The notes beneath the pieces were generated by a model, which was not told where the DNA came from, searched no databases, and worked only from the letters and a program-made list of their open reading frames with translations. Position numbers and translations under genes: made by a program. 32,500 bases of DNA from Saccharopolyspora aridisoli (GTDB lineage Bacteria; Actinomycetota; Actinomycetes; Mycobacteriales; Pseudonocardiaceae): positions 1 to 32,500 of the forward strand of contig NZ_SMKV01000050.1 of assembly GCF_004348445.1 (NCBI RefSeq), written 5' to 3'. Shown here piece after piece: positions 15,722 to 25,734 of the stretch (positions within the stretch are counted from its first letter, which is position 1; each line of letters begins with the position of its first letter).

Positions 15722-16678
15722 GTGCCAACGTCGGTGCGCATGGACCTCATCAGCGACGCGGACGTGGCCGCCTCCCTCGACTACGACGCGGCGATCGCCT
15801 CGCAACGCCTGGCCTTCGAATCGCTGGGGCGGGGAGAAGCGCGACAAGCTGCGAAAGCAGCGATCCGCACGGGGGAGGACACGGTCCTGTCGTACCTGAG
15901 CCGGCTCTCGCCCCGGCACGGCCCGGTCGCCAAGCTCGTCTCGGTCAACCCCGGCAACGCCGATCGCGGACTGGCGTCGATCAACGCCACGGTCCTGGTG
16001 CTCGACGCGGAGACGGGCGCGCTCACCGCCACGATGTCCGGCACGACCCTCACCGAGATCCGCACCGCCGCGGGCAGCGCTGTCGCCCTCGACGCCCTGG
16101 CGCCCGCCGACGCGGACGTGCTGGCGGTGATCGGCTCCGGTGTCCAGGCCCGCGCACACGTACGGGCCATCTCCCGCGTCCGCGCGCTCACCGAGGTCAG
16201 GATCCACAGCCGAGACGCGGCCCGCCGCGAGTCGACCGCCGCTGAACTCGCCGCCGAACTCGGACTCGACGTCCGGCCGGTCGGCACCCCCGAGGAGGTG
16301 GTCCGCGACGCGGCGATGGTGGTCGCCTGCACCCTGAGCCCCGACCCGGTCGTCGCGACCGCCGACCTCGCCCCGGGCGCGACCGTGGTCAGCGTTGGGA
16401 GCTTCGAGGCCCACCGGCGAGAGGTCGACGGCGACCTCCTGCGCGCAGCGGACAGGATCGTCGTCGACGACGTCGACACGGCCACCCAACACGCGGGTCC
16501 GATCATGGCGGCCCTCGAAACCGGTGACCTCGACCGGGGCGGTCTGACCCCGCTCGGCGCGATCCTCACCGCCCAAGCCCCGGGCCGGAAGTCCGCCGAA
16601 GACCTCATCTTCTACAACAGCGTCGGAATCGGAGCCCAAGACGCAGCAGCAGCTCTCGCAGTCCTCGGCTTGCTCTGA
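15722..16678 (+). CDS. Ornithine cyclodeaminase / mu-crystallin family protein
   Basis: A protein of about 318 residues in the OCD/mu-crystallin family, NAD(P)-dependent enzymes that include ornithine and lysine cyclodeaminases, alanine dehydrogenase and ketimine (piperideine-2-carboxylate, pyrroline-2-carboxylate) reductases. The Rossmann motif VIGSGVQARAH and the family blocks GTTLTEIRTAAGSAVA and SVGSFEAHRREVD are present, as is the lysine in GPVAKLVSV that lies near the active site in the family. The frame opens at GTG 15722 (GGTGGG upstream). ATG 15740 matches where homologues begin (MDLISDADV) but lacks a ribosome binding site. It diverges from the ALDH-oxidase-dehydrogenase-E1 operon, so a shared pathway on a cyclic imino acid such as pipecolate or proline is likely. 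The exact reaction is open. Confidence 0.87.
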   Translation: MPTSVRMDLISDADVAASLDYDAAIASQRLAFESLGRGEARQAAKAAIRTGEDTVLSYLSRLSPRHGPVAKLVSVNPGNADRGLASINATVLVLDAETGALTATMSGTTLTEIRTAAGSAVALDALAPADADVLAVIGSGVQARAHVRAISRVRALTEVRIHSRDAARRESTAAELAAELGLDVRPVGTPEEVVRDAAMVVACTLSPDPVVATADLAPGATVVSVGSFEAHRREVDGDLLRAADRIVVDDVDTATQHAGPIMAALETGDLDRGGLTPLGAILTAQAPGRKSAEDLIFYNSVGIGAQDAAAALAVLGLL

Positions 16679-16778
16679 GGCGTCTCGCATGGCTCATGCG
16701 GGTGATGGTTGCCCAACATCGTGCATAGAAGATCCAGGAACTCGATCGACTGCTTCAGCTCGACGAACCATTGGACTC

Positions 16779-16980
16779 ATGAAGCTATCCAAGGTGACGG
16801 AGTGCAAGGACGAGAACTGTCCTGCCGTGTACGTGTCGGACAGGGGGACGGCCGTGATCCAGGGGTGCCGGTCGAGTGGGCACGGAGGGGCTCACCCTGG
16901 GAGACGGGGAGTGTGCCGTCGAGCTTCCCCCGGATGTTGTCCTTGCCGCTGTTGGAGCCCTTCAGGAGGTCAAGAAGTGA
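16779..16980 (+). pseudogene. Frameshifted small gene (about 66 residues if repaired)
   Basis: The frame from ATG 16779 reads MKLSKVTECKDENCPAVYV and on to TAVIQG. The frame shifted by +1, ending at TGA 16978-16980, then reads GLTLGDGECAVELPPDVV and on to a final EVKK. The two halves look like one small actinomycete protein of the CxxxxCPxVY / GDGE..VE.P type that I associate with XRE-regulator neighbourhoods (from memory, not searched). Removing one G from a G-run at 16862-16865 or 16895-16898 joins them into about 66 residues. No ribosome binding site is seen before the ATG. This is either a true decayed gene or a base-call error in a homopolymer. Confidence 0.55.
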
Positions 16981-17248
16981 TCTTTCGAACCAAGAATGGC
17001 GCCAGGCGAACTGCTGAATCGGTTGCCGACGAGTTCATGCGAGGTCCTGACTAGAACTGGAATCGCGGTCACCGCTGCTCCTAATCTCGCGTCGTGGTGA
17101 TGTTGAGCGAGGGGCGGCCCGGTGCCGAACAGCCAGCGAGGTCGCCGGTTGGGTGCGAAGCGCAGGAGCGCACAACGGTTCTCGTCGACGGTCGTAGCTG
17201 TTGGTGTGCCCGGTCGGTGGACCGAACTGCTTCCGGGTCGTCGCGGAC
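16981..17248 (+). other. Weakly coding stretch
   Basis: After the broken small gene a GTG at 16977 opens a 25-codon frame (to 17054) that overlaps the TGA as GTGA. It starts VIFRTKNGARRTAES and could be the truncated start of a following gene. The rest of the stretch shows no motif in any frame and lacks the strong third-position GC of the neighbouring genes. I read 16.98-17.6 kb as a decayed or low-information interval. Confidence 0.35.
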
Positions 17249-17332
17249 ATGGATCAGATCGCTTCAGACGCGGTCGACTTCCACGCTGAGAACCACTTCC
17301 TGGCGTGCGGCTGCCCGTGCTGCGGGCGGTGA
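17249..17332 (+). CDS. Possible cysteine-rich mini-protein (27 residues)
   Basis: The short frame from ATG 17249 starts MDQIASDAVDFHAENHF and ends in ACGCPCCGR, a CxCxxCC cluster with an upstream H..NH pattern, which could bind a metal. There is no clear ribosome binding site. A 19-residue frame follows 3 bases later (17336-17395). I do not recognise a family, and the call rests only on the cysteine pattern. Confidence 0.25.
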   Translation: MDQIASDAVDFHAENHFLACGCPCCGR

Positions 17333-17399
17333 GCGATGGCCCGCATCCCGTGCCAGTGGGTGTTCATCGGCCGGTTCTCGATGGGGGAGAGGTGACCCG

Positions 17400-17606
17400 G
17401 TGATCGACGTGCTCCGAGGCGACACGGGACCCGTTCACGGCAACGGGCGGCGAGTCGCCGCGATCCCCGTCGATCAGTCGTGGAAGGACATCCAGGACCT
17501 GCAACAACGAGCGCGGACCTGGTTGCGGGCGCCCGCGGCGAAGCGGCTCGGGTTCGCGAGTGAGGGCGCGCGGTGTGCTTTCCTTGGCTGGCGAAGACGG
17601 CGTTGA
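17400..17606 (+). CDS. Possible small hypothetical protein (68 residues)
   Basis: A GTG at 17400 opens a frame starting VIDVLRGDTGPVHGNGRR that runs to TGA 17604-17606, 11 bases before the start of the serine hydrolase gene. GGGGGAGAGGTGA lies upstream, with possible AG-rich pairing at 17383-17392. The first 45 residues look protein-like (VDQSWKDIQDLQQRARTWL could be a helix) but the last 20 are Arg-rich and less convincing. I recognise no family. It could be a small gene coupled to the next one, or an accidental frame. Confidence 0.3.
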   Translation: MIDVLRGDTGPVHGNGRRVAAIPVDQSWKDIQDLQQRARTWLRAPAAKRLGFASEGARCAFLGWRRRR

Positions 17607-17617
17607 GGAGGTCTGCG

Positions 17618-20592
<2,975 letters not shown>

Positions 20593-20720
20593 TCAGCGGC
20601 CTCCCGGAGGTGTGGACCATCGCCAGCTGACGGAACCAGTCTCCTGGGCCGTCGCCAACGCCTCGCCGGTGTTGGCACACGATCGGGACACGACATCGCC
20701 CGCCCGGCCCAGCGCCGAGA

Positions 20721-22319
20721 TCACCGCTGGTGCACGAACTCCCCGTCGACCACCGTCAGATCCACTCCGCACCCCGCGATCTCCTCCGGCGGCAGCGTGA
20801 ACGGGTCGGCGTCCAGGACCACCAGATCGGCGGCCTTGCCGACCTCGACGGAACCGGTGTGCTGCTCGGCGTGGTTCACCCAAGCGCTGCCGACCGTGTA
20901 GGCCGCGAGCGCGTCGACGAGGTCCAGCGCCTCCTCCGGACCCAGCGGCTCGTCCGAACCCGGTTCGCGGCGGTTGACCGCCACGTGCACGCCCAACATC
21001 GGATCTGCCTCCGACACCGGCCAGTCGCTGCCGGCCGCCAGCACCGCCCCCGCCGCGCGAAGCGAGCCGAACGGGTACTGCCAGGACGCCCGGGTCTGCC
21101 CGAGCTTGGGCACCGTCAGCTCCGTCATCGCCGCGTCGTTGACCGGCCAGCGGGGCTGGATCGTCGCCGCCACCCCGAGCTCACGGAACCGCGCGATGTC
21201 ACCCGGGTGCACCACCTGCACGTGGGCGATCTGGTGGCGGAGCTCGGGTCCGCTCCCGCGCACGGCGTCCAGGGCGTCGCGCACCGCGCGGTCGCCGACG
21301 GCGTGGAAGTGCAGTTGGAACCCCTCAGCGGTCAACCGCGGCACCGCCTCCGCCAGCTCCTCCGGGGACACGAAGGACAAGCCCCGACCGTCGGGCCCCA
21401 GGTAGGGCAGCCGCAACGCGGCCGTGGCGTTCTCGCACACCCCGTCCTGCATGATCTTGACCGTCTCGGCGCGGAACCGTCGGCCTCGGGCGCGCTTGCG
21501 GCGTTCCAGCAGGTCCAGGATCTGTTCGACGCCGCGATCGCGGTCCCACCACAGCGCTCCGCGGACCTTGCCGGTCAGCAGCCCGCGGTCGTCGGCGAGC
21601 AGGTAGGTCGACAGCAGGTCGTCGTAACCGAGGTAGCGCCCGATGATGGCGTCGTGCCACGACGTCACCCCGCGCGCGTGCAGGTGGCGTTGACCCGTCG
21701 CCAGGGCGTCGAGGTACTGCTCGGAACCGGCCGCCGGGAGCACGTGCTCCATCAGGCGGGTGGCTCCCTCGTGCAGCGTGCCGTCGGGACGCCCGGCCGG
21801 ATCGCGCTCGATGCGTCCGTCCGGTGGATCGGGCGTGTGCCGGTCGATGCCGGCCAGCCGCAGAGCCACCGAGTTCACCCACGCCCCGTGGTGGTCGCGG
21901 TTGACCAGGTAGGCGGGCCGGTCGCCGGTCACCGAGTCCAGCGCTCGCCGGGTCGGCGTACCGCCCGGGAACTGGGCCATGTCCCAGCCACCGCCGAGCA
22001 GCCACGGTGAGTCCGGGAACTCGGTGAGGTGCTCGGAGATCAACCGCAGGCAGTCGCCACCGTCGGTGGCCTGCGACAGGTCGCAGCGCAACCGCAGCAT
22101 GCCGCCGAACACCGGGTGCACGTGGGCGTCGTGGAACCCCGGCAGCAGCAGGCGTCCGCGCAGCTCCACCACCTCGGTGCGCGACCGGATCCGCTCGCGC
22201 ACGGCCTCGCCGCCCACGGCCGCGATCCGGCCGTCGCGCACCAGCACGGCGTCGGTGAACGAGCGCGCGGCATCCATGGTGGCCACCGGGCCGCCCACGA
22301 ACGCCACCTCATCCGCCAT
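20721..22319 (-). CDS. Amidohydrolase family 3 (YtcJ-like) metal-dependent hydrolase
   Basis: A 532-residue protein of the amidohydrolase superfamily, YtcJ/N-substituted formamide deformylase group. The metal-binding HxH lies in FHDAHVHPVFGG, a metal-site lysine candidate in VKIMQDGV, histidines in LHFHAVGDRAVRDAL and IAHVQ, and the catalytic aspartate in AAGSDWPVSEADP. The C-terminus returns to the small beta-sandwich domain (GSVEVGKAADLVVLDADPF). Substrates in this family range from N-substituted amides to carbamates and cannot be predicted. I chose ATG 22319 (MADEVAFVGG) because the beta-sandwich begins there; an open extension of 42 residues upstream looks non-coding. GACAAT ends 6 bases before the ATG with no ribosome binding site, so leaderless translation is possible. 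Confidence 0.88.
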   Translation of the reverse strand: MADEVAFVGGPVATMDAARSFTDAVLVRDGRIAAVGGEAVRERIRSRTEVVELRGRLLLPGFHDAHVHPVFGGMLRLRCDLSQATDGGDCLRLISEHLTEFPDSPWLLGGGWDMAQFPGGTPTRRALDSVTGDRPAYLVNRDHHGAWVNSVALRLAGIDRHTPDPPDGRIERDPAGRPDGTLHEGATRLMEHVLPAAGSEQYLDALATGQRHLHARGVTSWHDAIIGRYLGYDDLLSTYLLADDRGLLTGKVRGALWWDRDRGVEQILDLLERRKRARGRRFRAETVKIMQDGVCENATAALRLPYLGPDGRGLSFVSPEELAEAVPRLTAEGFQLHFHAVGDRAVRDALDAVRGSGPELRHQIAHVQVVHPGDIARFRELGVAATIQPRWPVNDAAMTELTVPKLGQTRASWQYPFGSLRAAGAVLAAGSDWPVSEADPMLGVHVAVNRREPGSDEPLGPEEALDLVDALAAYTVGSAWVNHAEQHTGSVEVGKAADLVVLDADPFTLPPEEIAGCGVDLTVVDGEFVHQR

Positions 22320-22530
22320 GAGCTGATTGTCGCAGGCGCCGGGCGCCTCGTTACCGAGCAGTTCTGGCCACATCGACCGGTCTGGAAGGACGAAGAGGCG
22401 GGACGGGCCCGCACCCCCCGCCTCCCGGAGTGCGCCGAGCGACATGATCGAGGAGTGACGCGCGGAAGTCCACGGAGCCGGTCAGGTCGTCCTACCGGCA
22501 CCGCCGGGCGAAGTGATCCGTCGAGAACTC

Positions 22531-23352
22531 CTAGCGGCGTTCTCCGGTGATCACCGACACGGCCAGCTCGCGCTGCGGTTCGGCGACCTCCGGGAGCTGG
22601 AAGCCCAGCGCCCTGATGTGGTTGAGCAGGTCGGGCTCCGGAGCTACCCCGTGCTGGCGCAGGTAGTAGCCCACCGCACCCGGCCAGATCCAGCTGCCGT
22701 CGGTGTGGAAGGTCATCGGGACCGAGGCGGTGCGCTGCGGGTCGAGGCGATCGTTGTCGTAGCTGCGAGCGGCCAGCACGACCGGGGCCTTCTCCAGGTA
22801 CTCGGCCACCCGTTCGGCCTCCGCGCGGCCGATCTCGGCGCGCTCGGTGATCGGGTTGCCCCGGTCGTCGAAGACCTCGGCGGTGCGCAGCGACGGCCTC
22901 GGCTGCTCCGGCTGCGCGGTGCCGGCGGCCAGCCACTGCGGCGTCGCCTCCGCCGGCCGGGGGTGCCTGCGCAGCTCGTCGGCGTAAGCCGATGGCGGGG
23001 GAGGGGTCTGCCAGTCCGGCTCGTTGTCGCCGTTGAAGTCGACCGCGTAGCTCCCGGGACGCTGCAGCCGGTAGACCGCGCTGACCCAGGTGCCCCGATC
23101 TGGCTGGTGCATGCCGGCGCGCAGCCGTCCGAACAGGTCGGAGACCTCCGGAGGTGCGGCCAGCGGGATCGCGCTGCCGTTGGGCGCGATCAGCCGGCAC
23201 ACCGTCTCGACGTGATCGCCGAGCGCGCGGTACTCCGTGGTGGACTCCTGCCAGCCGGGGGGCAGCGCGCGCACGATCACCCGGCCGATCTCCTGGATCA
23301 GCTGCTGCTGCGCGGCCTCGTCCAGAGACCCCGGCGGGTCAGGTTGACTCAT
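22531..23352 (-). CDS. Uncharacterised actinomycete protein, possibly YezG-like immunity fold
   Basis: A 273-residue soluble protein without signal peptide or membrane segment. Residues 10-100 (QLIQEIGRVIVRALPPGWQ, then a strand-rich part ending near YAVDFNGDNEPDW) resemble the YezG-like immunity/antitoxin layout. Residues 160-255 contain a second conserved-looking block with VFDDRGNPI, PMTFHTDGSWIWPGAVGYYL and PEPDLLNHIRALGF. I recall related proteins in actinomycetes named as TNT-toxin-related, but I cannot verify this. No toxin gene is beside it. The start ATG 23352 (MSQPDPP) is preceded by GGATGGGAG on the minus strand. I do not assign a function. Confidence 0.6.
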   Translation of the reverse strand: MSQPDPPGSLDEAAQQQLIQEIGRVIVRALPPGWQESTTEYRALGDHVETVCRLIAPNGSAIPLAAPPEVSDLFGRLRAGMHQPDRGTWVSAVYRLQRPGSYAVDFNGDNEPDWQTPPPPSAYADELRRHPRPAEATPQWLAAGTAQPEQPRPSLRTAEVFDDRGNPITERAEIGRAEAERVAEYLEKAPVVLAARSYDNDRLDPQRTASVPMTFHTDGSWIWPGAVGYYLRQHGVAPEPDLLNHIRALGFQLPEVAEPQRELAVSVITGERR

Positions 23353-23604
23353 GACTCCCATCCTTCCAGTCGTGCAGCGTGGGCGATGCACGCCGTTCCC
23401 CCTGCTCCGGGCCCGCCGTTCTTCCTCGGGATGACGGTTTTCGGAGCGGCGGAGAAGGCATCACGAGCGCCTTCGCGCAGAAGCTTAGAACCAACGCGCC
23501 CCCGGCGGGGCCGGGTGAGTTGATCTCGTTACGCACCAACCGGATGCGGCCGTTTTACCTGCCGACACACACCCGTTCCGACGCCGTAACGGTTGTCCGA
23601 ACCG

Positions 23605-23641
23605 GAGATTGTTGACAATCTCACTTCCCCGGCCTTAGCTT
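23605..23641 (+). promoter_or_regulatory. Promoter with an 18-bp palindromic operator over the -35 box
   Basis: GAGATTGT (23605-23612), TG, ACAATCTC (23615-23622) is a perfect inverted repeat. Its TTGTTGACAA core is the half-site pattern of FadR-type GntR regulators. The repeat contains a consensus -35 TTGACA (23612-23617), and TAGCTT (23636-23641) follows after 18 bases as a -10. Transcription would start near 23648 and give a leader of about 215 bases before the dehydrogenase. The 250 bases to the left (23353-23604) show nothing else I can support. Confidence 0.65.
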
Positions 23642-23672
23642 CGAGCCATTCCGGCCAACGCGGGAGGTGCTC

Positions 23673-23762
23673 ATGCGAACCGAGTCGAATCACCTTCCGC
23701 GTCCGGCCGGGTCTGTCGAGCTTCTTCCCACAATCGGACTCTTCGAGTCAGCACAAATCTAA
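23673..23762 (+). CDS. Leader mini-ORF (29 residues) before the dehydrogenase
   Basis: GGGAGG (23662-23667) precedes ATG 23673 at good distance. The frame begins MRTESNHLPRPAGSVELL and ends at TAA 23760-23762, whose last base is the first base of the rod-like hairpin. It has no run of a regulatory amino acid. Its translation could control folding of the hairpin or ribosome flow to the main gene. The evidence is only position and ribosome binding site. Confidence 0.4.
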   Translation: MRTESNHLPRPAGSVELLPTIGLFESAQI

Positions 23763-23817
23763 TCGGGCTATTCCGGCAACCAGGGCGGATATCCGCCCTA
23801 TGTCGGCATAGCCCGAT
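23762..23817 (+). promoter_or_regulatory. Rod-like 56-base leader hairpin
   Basis: Three stems stack on one axis. The outer is ATCGGGCTA (23762-23770) with TAGCCCGAT (23809-23817). The middle is CCGGCA (23773-23778) with TGTCGG (23801-23806, one G-U). The inner is GGGCGGAT (23783-23790) with ATCCGCCC (23791-23798). Small internal loops TT/CA and ACCA/TA separate them. There is no U-tract, so it is not a simple terminator. It sits 27 bases before the ribosome binding site of the dehydrogenase and fits an RNA regulatory or stabilising element. Confidence 0.6.
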
Positions 23818-23862
23818 CGAGTTACCCCGCCTCGTATGCGCACTGAAAGGAGGTATTCGCCC

Positions 23863-25056
23863 ATGGGACTCGTCGGCGGCGAACCGCTCATGAAGGTGAC
23901 TTGGACGGATCCGGTGACGGGAAGCAACGGCTTCCTGGTCGTGCACACCCTGGTGTCGGGTCTGGCCACCGGTGGGACGCGGATGCGTGCCGGTTGCACG
24001 ATGGAAGAAGTCGAGCACCTGGCGCGCGGCATGGCCCGCAAGACCGCTGTGTTCGAGTTGCCCGTGGGCGGAGCCAAGGGCGGCATCGACTGCGACCCGA
24101 AGGACCCGCAGGCCAAGGGCGTGCTCCGGCGCTACCTCCAGGCGATGCGCCCGTGGCTGGACGCGCACTGGGTGACCGCCGAGGACCTGGGCGTGCCCCA
24201 ACACCTGATCGACGAGGCCTTCGAAGAGCTCGGGATGCACCAGTCCTACCACGCGGCGATCCGCCGGGCGCCGGACGTGGAGCGCACGCTGCGCCGGGTC
24301 CGGGCCGGGCTCAACGCCCCGGTGCCGGGTGGCCTGCTGCTCGGTGACGTGGTCGGCGGCTACGGCGTCGCCCAGTGCTGCCTGGGCGTGGTGCACGCCC
24401 GCGACTGGGTCGCGCAGGAGACCACCGTCGCGGTGCAGGGCGTGGGCACCATGGGCGGTGGCGCCGCCTTCTACCTGCACGAGGCGGGCTTGAAGGTGGT
24501 GGCCCTGGCCGATGCAGCCGGAACCCTCTACCACCCGGACGGCCTGGACGTCCCGGCTCTGCTGGAGACCCGCGACCGCTTCGGTGAGATCGACCGCGAC
24601 CAGGTCCCGGCCGACGTCCAGCGGCTGCCGCGCGAGGCGGTGCTGTCGCAGGAGGTCGACGTGCTGATCCCGGCCGCGGTGTCCTTCGCCATCGGCACCG
24701 GCCAGGTACCGGACGTGGCGGCGCGGGTGATCGTCGAGGCTGCCAACAACCCGGTCACGCTCGAGGCCGAGGAGATGCTGGCGACCCGCGGCATCCCGGT
24801 GATCCCGGACTTCGTGGCCAACGCCGGTGCCGCGGCCTGGGCGTGGTGGCTGCTGCTGGGCCGGGTGGACGCCGATCCGGTGCTGTCCTTCCAGGTTCTG
24901 CGCGAGGAGATGCTGGCCAAGATCCCGCTGCTGCTCGCGGCGTGGGACACCGAGGGGCACACCCCGCGCGACGCGGCGCTGATGCTGGCCGAGCAGCGAA
25001 CCGAGCAGAACCGGGTCGCCGAGGAGAGCGGACAGGCGCTGCTGAGCATCCCGTGA
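23863..25056 (+). CDS. Glu/Leu/Phe/Val-type amino acid dehydrogenase (non-KGG type)
   Basis: A 397-residue NAD(P)-dependent amino acid dehydrogenase. The N-terminal domain has ATGGTRMRAG, MARKTAV (Lys60) and VGGAKGGID with the catalytic-type Lys72, then VTAEDLGV. The coenzyme domain has VQGVGTMGGG near residue 190, and IVEAANNPVT and FVANAGAAAWAWW follow. The position held by the carboxylate-binding lysine in glutamate dehydrogenase is Thr36 here, as in the leucine/valine-type branch where it is not lysine. A neutral amino acid is therefore more likely. ATG 23863 is set by a near-perfect GAAAGGAGGT (23845-23854); an earlier ATG at 23836 would cover that site. The protein reads as single-copy transcription unit between its own promoter and terminator, and its long leader suggests tight control. 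Confidence 0.88.
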   Translation: MGLVGGEPLMKVTWTDPVTGSNGFLVVHTLVSGLATGGTRMRAGCTMEEVEHLARGMARKTAVFELPVGGAKGGIDCDPKDPQAKGVLRRYLQAMRPWLDAHWVTAEDLGVPQHLIDEAFEELGMHQSYHAAIRRAPDVERTLRRVRAGLNAPVPGGLLLGDVVGGYGVAQCCLGVVHARDWVAQETTVAVQGVGTMGGGAAFYLHEAGLKVVALADAAGTLYHPDGLDVPALLETRDRFGEIDRDQVPADVQRLPREAVLSQEVDVLIPAAVSFAIGTGQVPDVAARVIVEAANNPVTLEAEEMLATRGIPVIPDFVANAGAAAWAWWLLLGRVDADPVLSFQVLREEMLAKIPLLLAAWDTEGHTPRDAALMLAEQRTEQNRVAEESGQALLSIP

Positions 25057-25061
25057 CGGCG

Positions 25062-25104
25062 CGTCGTGGTCCCCGGGTCGCGAACCGGCCGGGGGACCAC
25101 GACG
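25062..25104 (+). terminator. Terminator hairpin after the dehydrogenase
   Basis: CGTCGTGGTCCCCGG (25062-25076) pairs with CCGGGGGACCACGACG (25089-25104), leaving one bulged base and a 12-base loop. It starts 6 bases after the stop codon. There is no U-tract, but the stem is very stable. Confidence 0.75.
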
Positions 25105-25170
25105 TCCGGTGCCTGAAAAGCGCTGCGGCGGACCGGGTGCGGTCCCATGTTGACTGGCTGCGATCAGCAT

Positions 25171-25199
25171 GTGACAACCCGCAACCGCGGTGCTAGCGT
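25171..25199 (+). promoter_or_regulatory. Probable promoter of the cold-shock gene
   Basis: GTGACA (25171-25176), a 17-base spacer and TAGCGT (25194-25199) fit an actinomycete housekeeping promoter with a TAnnnT -10. A start near 25206 gives a leader of about 160 bases before the cold-shock ATG. A second TTGACT lies at 25150-25155 without a matching -10. Confidence 0.55.
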
Positions 25200-25240
25200 G
25201 ACTCGTGGTTGCGGTTTTGGTCCTTGCAGTACTGGAAAGA

Positions 25241-25269
25241 GTGCCTGCCAGAACGCAGGCGCTTTTTTT
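25241..25269 (+). terminator. Intrinsic terminator inside the cold-shock leader
   Basis: GTGCCTGC (25241-25248) pairs with GCAGGCGC (25255-25262, one G-U), with loop CAGAAC, followed at once by seven Ts (25263-25269). This is a textbook factor-independent terminator, rare in such GC-rich DNA. It lies about 35 bases after the predicted transcription start and 97 bases before the cold-shock ATG, so it either attenuates that gene or ends a short RNA. Confidence 0.8.
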
Positions 25270-25312
25270 GTGCCGTGGTCGCTCCGCGGGCTGCCGGTGA
25301 TCAGCTCTGGCA

Positions 25313-25342
25313 ACCAGGGGTCGGCGCAGTGTTGACCCTGGT
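25313..25342 (+). promoter_or_regulatory. Hairpin just before the cold-shock ribosome binding site
   Basis: ACCAGGGGTC (25313-25322) pairs with GACCCTGGT (25334-25342) with one bulged G and an 11-base loop. It ends 10 bases before GGGAG (25353-25357), the ribosome binding site of the cold-shock gene. It could influence translation initiation with temperature, but only the pairing is seen. Confidence 0.4.
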
Positions 25343-25365
25343 CAGCAGAAACGGGAGAACAAGGA

Positions 25366-25569
25366 ATGGCAAGCGGTACGGTCAAGTGGTTCAACGCCGA
25401 GAAGGGCTACGGGTTCATCACCCCCGACGGCGGTGGCGCTGACGTCTTCGCCCACTACTCCGCCATCGATGCCACGGGCTTCCGCACGCTGGAGGAGAAC
25501 CAGCGCGTGGAATTCGAGATCGCCCAGGGCCAGAAGGGTCCGCAGGCGGCCGGCATCCGCACGGTGTGA
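25366..25569 (+). CDS. cspA: Cold-shock protein (CspA family)
   Basis: A 67-residue single cold-shock domain protein that binds single-stranded RNA and DNA and melts RNA secondary structure. The start [18 protein letters not shown] contains RNP1 (KGYGFI), and DVFAHYSAI gives RNP2. The rest ([21 protein letters not shown]) matches the usual C-terminal end, so the gene is complete. ATG 25366 has GGGAG at 25353-25357. Its leader of about 160 bases carries an intrinsic terminator and a further hairpin, so control by transcription attenuation or by RNA structure is plausible. Several paralogues are usual in actinomycetes; which one this is cannot be told here. Confidence 0.96.
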   Translation: MASGTVKWFNAEKGYGFITPDGGGADVFAHYSAIDATGFRTLEENQRVEFEIAQGQKGPQAAGIRTV

Positions 25570-25734
25570 CACCTCCTCCGTCTGGACGGGCGGCGGGTCG
25601 TGACCGTCGGCCCGCAGCCCGTCGCAGATGATCATCCTTTCGCCGATCACCGACGAGTTTCACCCGTTGGGGCAACGTGTTCCGGGGTAGCCTCAGGGCT
25701 CGCTGACGTTTGACCAGATGCGAGGTTCCGGGGA

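Noticed and set aside
20669..20680. Crp-like palindrome upstream of geosmin synthase
   Set aside because: Only 12 bp and weakly matching; such short palindromes are common in GC-rich DNA, so it is mentioned in the gene entry but not listed as a site.
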